A stretch of 6,573 nt of DNA from Candidatus Borrarchaeota archaeon (lineage in GTDB: Archaea; Asgardarchaeota; Sifarchaeia; Borrarchaeales; Borrarchaeaceae): contig JAEORY010000224.1 in NCBI GenBank assembly GCA_016840645.1, positions 1 to 6,573 on the forward strand. The letters are read 5' to 3'. Position 1 is the first letter of the stretch. The number at the start of each line of letters is the position of its first letter. A model generated the notes under the pieces. The model was not told the origin of the DNA, ran no database searches, and saw nothing but the letters and a program-made list of their open reading frames with translations. The position numbers were made by a program, and so were the translations under genes. Of the stretch, positions 1 through 6,190 are shown piece by piece.

Positions 1-1
1 T

Positions 2-2392
2 ATTAAAAACTCATACGACGCAGATGCTACGCACGTGACTGTTCGCATGGAGAATATTAAAAATCCAAGGGGAACAATAATAGTTGAAGACAATGGCACT
101 GGAATGGCCGCCCAAATCTTCCAGAGGACTTGGATGCGAATTGCTACTATTGATAAAGAGGAGAATCCGATCTCTGCGAAATACGGAAGACAGAAAGCTG
201 GCGAAAAAGGTATTGGCCGCTTCGCATGTCGAAAATTATCAAAGAGATTATTGTTAAAATCCATTGCTGAAACAGGGAATGGAAGCAAGGAAGAGCTAAA
301 TGCAACCTTTGACTGGGCTATGTTCATTCCAGGTAGTGATCTCGAAAGAACGCCAATTAAGTATACTGCAAGATCTGTGGATGCTAAGACTCCTACCGGT
401 ACCACACTGACTCTCACGGATACAACTGAACCTTGGAACGCATTAGACATCAGACTTCTTAGAATTGAATTAATGGATTTGATTTCACCGACAACCTTTA
501 GACTCGAAAATGAATTTGCAGTAGTTCCCGAGAAATATGATCCTGGATTTTTGGTGGATTTTGAATGCTCTGAGTTTCCAGTGGCATTTGAACAGCTCGA
601 CGAGACTTTTTTCAAAAATGCTTGGGCAAAACTTACTGGATCGGTTGATGAGAAAGGTTATGTAAGTTATGAGATCAAAGTAATAAATGAAATTATAAAC
701 AAATTAGAAAGGACTTTTAAAAAAACTGGGGCGTTCGAATACCTAAGGAGTGCTAAATTAGAAGTTTACATCTTTAGTTATCGAAGTGACCTTTTCGGAA
801 ATTCAGAATGGAGTCTTAACAAGGCACAGAGAATGGGTCAAGAGAGAGGAGGGGTGAAAGTATATGCTGATAATTTCAGGGTGTTTGGATATGGTGTAAA
901 GGGAGATGACTGGTTAGCTGTTGACTACGACCGAGCTAGATCAAGGGCAGGTGTGGATGCAGAAGTAAGGGGTTTAGCTACTGAGGATAAGCGACCGGGA
1001 TTGCGCCTTTTTAGAAATCAGAACTTATTTGGGCATGTCATATTCGTACGGAAAGATAATCCGGGACTAGATATAACAGTAAATCGTGAGAGATTACTCG
1101 AGAGTGAAACGTTTAACGAATTGAAAAGGTTCACTCGTTTAGGTATTGATTTTGCAACGGTATTGTATGCCAATGAGATAGCAAGAGAACTAAAAGCAAT
1201 CGAGGAGGCGAGGAAGGCTAAAGAAGAGGCCAGAAAGAAAACATTCGAAGAAGCCAGAAGGAAAGAGGAAGAGTCATTAAGAGAGGCGGAGGAAGAACAA
1301 AAGAAGGCCGAGGAAAGGAAAAAACAGCTACTAAAGGAAGCACAAATCGTGGAGCAAGAGAGGCTTGCCGCAGAAGAGAAAAGAAGGTTAGCCGAGAACG
1401 ACAGAAGAGCAGCTGAAGAGGAAGCCCGTAGAACGAATGATAAACAAGCGTGGCAGAGAGTTGCAGCACTGATTAGTAAGGAGAAGGAACTCTTTGTAGC
1501 TGAAGAAGAAGCGAGAGCCAAAGAACAAGCGATAAAGCAAAAGGTAGAGGAGGCAATAAGAACTGAAGAAAAGGAGAGGGAAACTGCGATTGTTCAGGCG
1601 CGAAAAGCGGAAGAAGATAGAAGAAGAATCGAAGAACTTGAGCTAAAAAGAAAAGAGGAAACATACGTAAGAGAGCTTTCTCTACTTAGAGTGCTCGCAT
1701 CTACTGGAACCCTGATTCTAATTTTTGAACATGAGTTGCAGGCTTTAGTAGAAGACATGGAAGAAATGATTAGCAGTACCTTAGCAGTATTAAAAAAATT
1801 ACCAAATGTAGAACAAAGTGATTTTAAGTATGTTCTGGAGTCTTTCAGTAACCGAACTGAAATGATAAAGGAATTAGGCGAATTTCTAGGATTAACAATC
1901 GGTAAAGAAAGTAGGCTTGAGAGAAGAGAATGGGTTTTGCATCCAGTAGTGGAGAGTGTCTTTAGACCTTTTAGACAGTACTTTAAGGACTTTGGAATCG
2001 ATCATAGGAACACTGTACCTGATAATCTAAGGACTCCGAAGATGTACCGCTCAGAGGTAGTTTCTGTTTTGCACAATTTGATGTCAAATGCAACTAAGGC
2101 AGTAAAAGGCCAACATGAAAGGCTTATAGAAGTCACAGGATTCGAGCAAAATGGACGTGTGCACATTCACTTTCTTGATTCCGGGAAAGGCCTAGGCGAG
2201 AGCCGTTGGGTGGAAGTTTTTGAGCCGTTTGAGAGTGATAGTGAACCGGATCTTAGACTCGGTTCAGGGACTGGCTTGGGTCTGAAGATAGCCAGAGATA
2301 TTATTAGAACATATGGAGGAGATATAAAGTTTATCAGCCCACCACACAATTGGAAGACTTGCGTCGAGATTACATTGCCCCAGGAGGCCTGA
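2..2392 (+). CDS. Dual GHKL ATPase: Hsp90-like N-terminal ATPase, coiled coil, histidine-kinase-like C-terminus (5' partial)
   Basis: The frame is open to the left edge. The first codons (bases 2-34) encode IKNSYDADATH, the N-box of an Hsp90/MutL/MORC-like ATPase, so the true start lies outside the window and the GTG at 35 is internal. Next come a G1 box (VEDNGTGM, Asp codon at 89) and a G2 box (GEKGIGRFA, 200-226). An S5-like transducer region, with NRERLLES near 1082-1105, ends the module. A Lys/Glu/Arg/Ala-rich coiled coil of about 170 residues spans roughly 1172-1690. After it comes an H-box-like FEHEL (His codon 1730-1732) and a second, canonical HATPase_c domain: N-box NLMSNATKAV (about 2075-2105), DSGKGLG (from 2177), FEPFES, and GSGTGLGLKIA (from 2261). 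No membrane segment or signal peptide is visible in the part present, so the protein is probably cytoplasmic. Inference: an ATP-driven sensor kinase for the receiver protein encoded one base downstream. Domain calls are firm; biological role and kinase activity are not. Confidence 0.93.
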   Translation: MKNSYDADATHVTVRMENIKNPRGTIIVEDNGTGMAAQIFQRTWMRIATIDKEENPISAKYGRQKAGEKGIGRFACRKLSKRLLLKSIAETGNGSKEELNATFDWAMFIPGSDLERTPIKYTARSVDAKTPTGTTLTLTDTTEPWNALDIRLLRIELMDLISPTTFRLENEFAVVPEKYDPGFLVDFECSEFPVAFEQLDETFFKNAWAKLTGSVDEKGYVSYEIKVINEIINKLERTFKKTGAFEYLRSAKLEVYIFSYRSDLFGNSEWSLNKAQRMGQERGGVKVYADNFRVFGYGVKGDDWLAVDYDRARSRAGVDAEVRGLATEDKRPGLRLFRNQNLFGHVIFVRKDNPGLDITVNRERLLESETFNELKRFTRLGIDFATVLYANEIARELKAIEEARKAKEEARKKTFEEARRKEEESLREAEEEQKKAEERKKQLLKEAQIVEQERLAAEEKRRLAENDRRAAEEEARRTNDKQAWQRVAALISKEKELFVAEEEARAKEQAIKQKVEEAIRTEEKERETAIVQARKAEEDRRRIEELELKRKEETYVRELSLLRVLASTGTLILIFEHELQALVEDMEEMISSTLAVLKKLPNVEQSDFKYVLESFSNRTEMIKELGEFLGLTIGKESRLERREWVLHPVVESVFRPFRQYFKDFGIDHRNTVPDNLRTPKMYRSEVVSVLHNLMSNATKAVKGQHERLIEVTGFEQNGRVHIHFLDSGKGLGESRWVEVFEPFESDSEPDLRLGSGTGLGLKIARDIIRTYGGDIKFISPPHNWKTCVEITLPQEA
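2382..2387 (+). promoter_or_regulatory. Shine-Dalgarno site for the receiver gene
   Basis: A perfect AGGAGG lies inside the last codons of the ATPase gene, six bases before the ATG at 2394. It fixes that start. It also suggests translational coupling, since the upstream stop codon (TGA, 2390-2392) lies between the site and the start. Confidence 0.85.
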
Positions 2393-2393
2393 A

Positions 2394-3485
2394 ATGATTA
2401 AGACTCTTTACATAGATGATTCTCAGCAAGAGTTACAAAGATACAACAAAAAGTTTGAAAGCGATGACAGGACTAAGGATAGATTTAGAATAATCATGCG
2501 GAATTCACCAAAGTCAGCCCAAGATTATAAACAGATATACCAAGATTATGCGGACCTAATGCTAATAGACTTCGATCTAGCTAAACCTGATTCAGAGGGG
2601 AATATAACGGACATTTCTGGTTTAACTCTCTCAACCGAACTCAGACAAAGGTTTCCAGACACTCCTGTAGTTCTCTTCACTAGGCCAAAGTTTTTCAAAG
2701 AGAAAGACTATTCTGTGCGAATCTTGTCCAATATAGATGAGTTTGTTTACAAGAAAGACTTGTTTGTGCCCGATTCAACATTATTGGATTCCCTCTACGA
2801 ACTCGCCATTGGTTTCAAAAAGCTTCGCAACAAAAGGTCTAGAAAGTGGATCGATTTAGTGGAAATTATAAATGCCCCTGACATAGAGTACGATAACCTA
2901 AAACTTGCGAACCCGCCAATAGATTCTGGGAATGAGTGGTCGGTCTCTGATGCAGCTGCATGGATACGCAACACTCTCATCAAGTATCCAGGGCTGCTGT
3001 ATGATCCAATGCACGCGGCAACCTTTTTGGGTATACCTAAAGGTGCGTTTTTGTCGAATCCTATTCAGGAGGTATTTAGTAAGGCAAAGTACTCAGGGTT
3101 ATTTCCCCCACCAGATGGCCGATGGTGGAAAACGAGGTTACAGCAAATCGCTAATGCTATGATGACCCAGAGAGAACTAAACCTGCCATTAAGAGAAGGC
3201 TTTCCTATGGCTTGGGAAAGAACTAGAAAGACATCGATAGAAAGGTCTGTATGTGTTTTTGGTGGAGAGTCCCCTGCCGAATGGGTGTGCTATATACTAA
3301 AGAAACCGATGATGATTAAATATTCTTTGTCTTATAAGCCAGACTCGCGCCCATCAGTAATGGATGAAGCGAGGGTCTCCTTTGAGGCAATAAGAACATC
3401 TAATGAGGTCAATGACGAGCTATTTAACCCCTTGGGGAAAGAATTACTACCAGAAATTCGTAGAATGCAAAAGCCGAAGAGGTAA
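2394..3485 (+). CDS. Response-regulator-like protein: receiver domain plus unrecognised output region
   Basis: The 363-residue protein opens with a receiver (CheY-like) fold. It has the acidic pair D8-D9 after strand 1, probable phospho-acceptor D59 in LMLIDFDL, conserved Thr T96 in VVLFTR, and conserved Lys K120 or K121 in FVYKKD. The loop after D59 carries an insert of about a dozen residues (64-76) before the usual GLxLxxxLR helix. From about residue 135 onward I recognise no known output domain, and I see no helix-turn-helix, GGDEF, EAL or HD motif. This part is rich in aromatics and helices, with GRWWKTRL near 242-249 and DEARVSFEAI near the end. The start is set by AGGAGG six bases upstream. 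The upstream gene ends one base before this ATG and the next starts three bases after its stop, so the gene is in one operon with its likely kinase. Inference: the output region acts through protein contacts or is an unrecognised enzyme, rather than a standard transcription factor. Confidence 0.93.
   Translation: MIKTLYIDDSQQELQRYNKKFESDDRTKDRFRIIMRNSPKSAQDYKQIYQDYADLMLIDFDLAKPDSEGNITDISGLTLSTELRQRFPDTPVVLFTRPKFFKEKDYSVRILSNIDEFVYKKDLFVPDSTLLDSLYELAIGFKKLRNKRSRKWIDLVEIINAPDIEYDNLKLANPPIDSGNEWSVSDAAAWIRNTLIKYPGLLYDPMHAATFLGIPKGAFLSNPIQEVFSKAKYSGLFPPPDGRWWKTRLQQIANAMMTQRELNLPLREGFPMAWERTRKTSIERSVCVFGGESPAEWVCYILKKPMMIKYSLSYKPDSRPSVMDEARVSFEAIRTSNEVNDELFNPLGKELLPEIRRMQKPKR
3476..3482 (+). promoter_or_regulatory. 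Shine-Dalgarno site for the GTG-started third gene
   Basis: GAAGAGG overlaps the last codons of the receiver gene and ends six bases before the GTG at 3489. It supports this GTG over the in-frame ATG at 3522, which would remove 11 residues. Confidence 0.7.
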
Positions 3486-3488
3486 ATA

Positions 3489-4220
3489 GTGAAGATCGAG
3501 GAGTATCCTAGAAACCTAGAAATGCTTGCTCGATCATACATAACTAACTTCCTGGAAGTCAGTTCTAGAGCAGCGTTAATTGAAAGGGCTCAGGAACTTC
3601 GCTTTGTCATCCAAAAGAAGAGGAAAAAGGCGCCAGCCACTTGGAAGTTTGAAATCCCGCTAGACCGTCCATTAGTATTCAAAATGACTGAATTGGATGG
3701 TTTCAGAGTACAAGTTGATATTGCCTGTTACATTGAAGGTTTTGGGGATTACATCAGCAGGCAAAACGTGGTTTTAAGAGTGTGGTCTCTGGACGAGAAT
3801 GTTAGCTATAGGGAACAACTGGACGCAATCGGCCTTAAAGGGATTTTAGAATCTTGTGGTTGGAAGCGGGTGATGTTACGTTTTCATTTGGATAGAAGAG
3901 CTCAGCAAGCAAGAAAACCGGAGCCATTATATCACCTTCAAGTAGGTGGAACTGCAAGAGACGAAGAGAATTGTTGGCTCCACCAAAACATTGAGGTTCC
4001 CAGATTTCATCATCCTCCCATGGATCCAGTTCTGCTGTGTGAATTTATATTACTAAATTTCTTTGAAAGAGAGTCTGAGATTCTGAGGAAAGACCCAGCA
4101 TGGAGGAGCCTGGTTAGAAAAAGCCAAGACATTTTTCAGAGCAACTATTTCACAAATTGTGTGAATCACCTTAAGGACACAACGAGTACGTTACTAGAAA
4201 GTTCGGCAATGGACAGCTGA
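3489..4220 (+). CDS. Unrecognised soluble protein in the kinase/receiver/methyltransferase operon
   Basis: This 243-residue protein starts at GTG with a Shine-Dalgarno site six bases upstream. I do not recognise its family. The N-terminal third is basic (KKRKK near residues 43-47). A likely beta-rich middle contains the hydrophobic segments FRVQVDIACYI and NVVLRVWSL. Two segments look like family signatures: EPLYHLQVGG at 145-154, and PRFHHPPMD at 171-179 followed by a hydrophobic helix. The His-rich pattern (H149, H174, H175) with acidic D179 could be a metal or catalytic site, but this is a guess. There is no signal peptide or membrane helix. It begins three bases after the receiver stop codon and ends 28 bases before the methyltransferase start, so it is almost certainly co-transcribed. 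Candidate roles are an effector, an adaptor between the receiver and the methyltransferase, or a diverged nuclease. None can be shown from the sequence alone. Confidence 0.85.
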   Translation: MKIEEYPRNLEMLARSYITNFLEVSSRAALIERAQELRFVIQKKRKKAPATWKFEIPLDRPLVFKMTELDGFRVQVDIACYIEGFGDYISRQNVVLRVWSLDENVSYREQLDAIGLKGILESCGWKRVMLRFHLDRRAQQARKPEPLYHLQVGGTARDEENCWLHQNIEVPRFHHPPMDPVLLCEFILLNFFERESEILRKDPAWRSLVRKSQDIFQSNYFTNCVNHLKDTTSTLLESSAMDS

Positions 4221-4248
4221 TCTTTCCGAGATAGTACTGGTTAAGATT

Positions 4249-5874
4249 GTGAACAATATGGAGAGACCACCTGATAAGGTTATTGGTCAGACACTTACAG
4301 AATATGCCGAAACTCTTATAAGTTGGTATATAAGCAAAAGTGACTCCCAGTATCGGAAGAAGTCGGGACAATACTTTACACCAGCCAATATAAGTGGGTT
4401 TATGGTTAGACAATATGACAACATCAATAAGGAAGAAATAAAAATCCTTGACCCGGGAGCCGGTATCGGTATTTTCGAAAGCAGCTTTTGCGAATACCTT
4501 ATCTCAATAGGCACGAAGGTTAAAATAACCTTTGACCTTTATGAGAACGATCCTGGCATAATACCCCTTTTGGTTCTTAATATAACAGCATGTAAAGAAG
4601 ATATAACTAGGTATGGTTTTGATGTCTCATTTAGAGTATTTGAGGAGGACTTCATCCTCTCAAATGCTGCAAGGCGAAGTGCTCACAATGTGAATTCGAA
4701 AATAAGCCGCGAAGGCTATGATCTCGTAATAGCTAATCCCCCGTATTATAAACTCAGAAAAACTTCACCACAGGTGGTAGAAACTAAGAATATCGTTGAT
4801 GGGCCACCTAATATCTACCCGCTATTTATGGTAGTAGCTGCTGAGTTGTTACGGGATGGTGGACAGATGACAATACTCACTCCGAGAAGCTATTGTTCAG
4901 GCTGGTACTATAGGAAATTCAGGAATTGGTTTCTGGGCTTTATGAAGCCATACAAAATCCACGTTTTTGAATCTAGGAGAGAGATCTTCAAAGAATATGA
5001 CGTACTCCAAGAGAATATTGTCCTAAATGCCAAAAAAACTTCGCACACTCCAAAGGATGTGATGATTACAGTAAGTAGAGGTGCACCGAGTCGTGATGAA
5101 GAAAAGAATGCATTTCGCATACCGTACGGTAGAGTGGTTACCAAAAAACACAATGACTTTGTAATACGGATACCAACATCTAGGTTGGGCGAATCAATAT
5201 CAGCATATATCGACGACTTTAAAAAGAACCTCAATACCCTCGGATTTAAAACATCAACGGGGCCAGTGGTACCTTTTAGAGCAAGAGATTTGCTGTCAAA
5301 CGAGACAGTCACGAGTATTGCACACGTTCCGCTAATCTGGATGCACAACATTGTGGACGGTATTTTCAAGTGGCCTATTGAGAGGAATAATAAGTCCACA
5401 ACAATCCAGAACACTTTGGAATCAAAGACGATTTTGGTCCCTAATAAGAACTACGTTCTGGTTAAACGTTTTAGCACAAGAGAAGGCAAACAACGTATTA
5501 CAGCTGCTGTCTATTTAAGAAACGTCTTTGATTCTGACCATATTGGCATAGAGAATCATGTCAATTATATTCACAAACAAGTTGGTGAATTGACTGTAGA
5601 TGAAGCGTATGGAATTGCAGCTCTTCTGAATTCAAAATTATATAACATGTACTTCCAAGTTACGAACGGAAATACCCAAGTCAATGCTTCGGAAATTAAC
5701 GGCCTACCTCTCCCTCCTTTAGAGATTATTAAAAGGATAGGTCATTCCGTGAAGAAACTAGAAAACAAAGATACGATTACTCGAGAACATATCATCATGA
5801 AGCTCTTAGAGCTGGATGCCGAACTGTTACATAACCCTAATAGAAGCAGTTTCAAGAAATTGGGGTTGAAATAA
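4249..5874 (+). CDS. N6-adenine DNA methyltransferase, Eco57I/PstI-like, with C-terminal target-recognition region
   Basis: The 541-residue protein transfers a methyl group from S-adenosylmethionine to N6 of adenine in a specific DNA site. Motifs run in gamma-class order: motif X GQYFTP (40-45), motif I DPGAGIG (from D68), an acidic ribose-binding E99 in LYENDPG, D134 in EEDF, and catalytic motif IV NPPY (163-166). The C-terminal part has NSKLYNMYF and GNTQVNASEINGLPLP, typical of the recognition half of Eco57I/TaqI/PstI-type adenine methyltransferases. The length fits that group, and all key catalytic residues are present. The start is uncertain: GTG at 4249 and ATG at 4258 are in frame, and neither has a good Shine-Dalgarno site. 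The 28-base gap upstream is the widest in the operon. No restriction endonuclease gene follows, so it is either a solitary methyltransferase or the marking arm of a system whose effector lies elsewhere. Its target sequence cannot be read from the protein. Confidence 0.95.
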   Translation: MNNMERPPDKVIGQTLTEYAETLISWYISKSDSQYRKKSGQYFTPANISGFMVRQYDNINKEEIKILDPGAGIGIFESSFCEYLISIGTKVKITFDLYENDPGIIPLLVLNITACKEDITRYGFDVSFRVFEEDFILSNAARRSAHNVNSKISREGYDLVIANPPYYKLRKTSPQVVETKNIVDGPPNIYPLFMVVAAELLRDGGQMTILTPRSYCSGWYYRKFRNWFLGFMKPYKIHVFESRREIFKEYDVLQENIVLNAKKTSHTPKDVMITVSRGAPSRDEEKNAFRIPYGRVVTKKHNDFVIRIPTSRLGESISAYIDDFKKNLNTLGFKTSTGPVVPFRARDLLSNETVTSIAHVPLIWMHNIVDGIFKWPIERNNKSTTIQNTLESKTILVPNKNYVLVKRFSTREGKQRITAAVYLRNVFDSDHIGIENHVNYIHKQVGELTVDEAYGIAALLNSKLYNMYFQVTNGNTQVNASEINGLPLPPLEIIKRIGHSVKKLENKDTITREHIIMKLLELDAELLHNPNRSSFKKLGLK

Positions 5875-6046
5875 AGCCGTGGTTTGTTTAGCGTGTAATA
5901 TAAGTTAAACGCATTGAACAATTCATCGTGTTGTGATCTAATAATCACTCATATAGTGAAATAAACTATCAACGGGGTATCTCACTGGCCAACAAACATA
6001 AGGATTGTTGAGTCAAGTGGTGATACCGCATGCAATTGAAGGGCTC
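5875..6046. other. AT-rich intergenic region between convergent genes
   Basis: This stretch lies between the methyltransferase stop codon and the nearest possible minus-strand stop. I see no coding sequence, tRNA or promoter in it. It holds two short hairpins that share bases and exclude each other: GTGAT/ATCAC at 5933-5948 and TCACT/AGTGA at 5945-5959. A larger inverted repeat lies at 5976-6027. No run of T follows any of them on either strand, so I do not call an intrinsic terminator. If the small reading frame at 6047-6190 is not real, the gene-free stretch extends to 6177. Confidence 0.6.
5976..6027. repeat. Nested inverted repeat downstream of convergent genes
   Basis: The outer arms are GGTATC (5976-5981) plus CACT (5983-5986), pairing with AGTG (6016-6019) plus GATACC (6022-6027) across a small internal loop. 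Inside lies a second perfect pair, CAACAA (5990-5995) and TTGTTG (6005-6010), around a nine-base loop. The whole could fold as one long interrupted stem on either strand. It sits 101 bases after the methyltransferase stop and 19 bases beyond the end of the small minus-strand frame. It could slow transcription or protect the 3' ends of both transcripts. Without a T tract this remains a guess. Confidence 0.45.
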
Positions 6047-6190
6047 TTACCTTGGCATAGAGCTAATATTCATTACCTTGATCTGCAGAATGCTTTCATA
6101 CCAGTTAGGATCAATACCACCGGTTATTAGCATCACTAATTCTCCCTGTTTAGTAGTTAGTACGTCCAACATGTTGCTCAGGCAATCCAT
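6047..6190 (-). CDS. Possible small overlapping ORF or frameshifted tail of the zinc-ribbon gene
   Basis: On the minus strand, an ATG at 6190-6188 opens a 47-codon frame ending with TAA at 6047. It overlaps the last 13 bases of the zinc-ribbon gene in a different frame. A purine-rich, Shine-Dalgarno-like stretch (GGGGGTGGAGG) lies just upstream, though its best part is very close to the ATG. The peptide (LTTKQGELVMLITGGIDPNWY in its middle) is of ordinary composition, and I do not recognise it. The same frame is open upstream to an ATG at 6232. It could therefore be a coupled small gene, the true C-terminus of the zinc-ribbon protein after a slip at the G5 tract, or chance. Confidence 0.3.
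   Translation of the reverse strand: MDCLSNMLDVLTTKQGELVMLITGGIDPNWYESILQIKVMNISSMPR

Noticed and set aside
35..37. GTG at 35 as the start of the ATPase gene
   Set aside because: Bases 2-34 are in frame and encode the conserved N-box (IKNSYDADATH), so the gene begins before the window.
1018..1521. Long minus-strand open frame rich in Ser, Leu and Phe
   Set aside because: It is the antisense shadow of the repetitive coiled-coil coding region (GAA/AAG-rich codons read backward as TTC/CTT). It has no recognisable motif.
2950..2962. TGCAGCTGCA palindrome inside the receiver gene
   Set aside because: This is a ten-base palindrome within ordinary coding sequence, with no second copy noticed. Chance occurrence is the simplest explanation.
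4210..4238. Possible internal promoter (TGGACA ... TAGTAC) before the methyltransferase
   Set aside because: The -10-like half matches only three of six consensus bases, so it is not supported despite the wider gap and weak ribosome site.
4908..5414. 168-codon minus-strand open frame inside the methyltransferase gene
   Set aside because: It lies wholly antisense to a methyltransferase with intact family motifs on both sides. The peptide has no recognisable feature.
5933..5959. Pair of overlapping 5-bp hairpins as a possible terminator or switch for the operon
   Set aside because: The stems are short and AT-rich, and no T run follows. Such pairs arise easily by chance in this composition.
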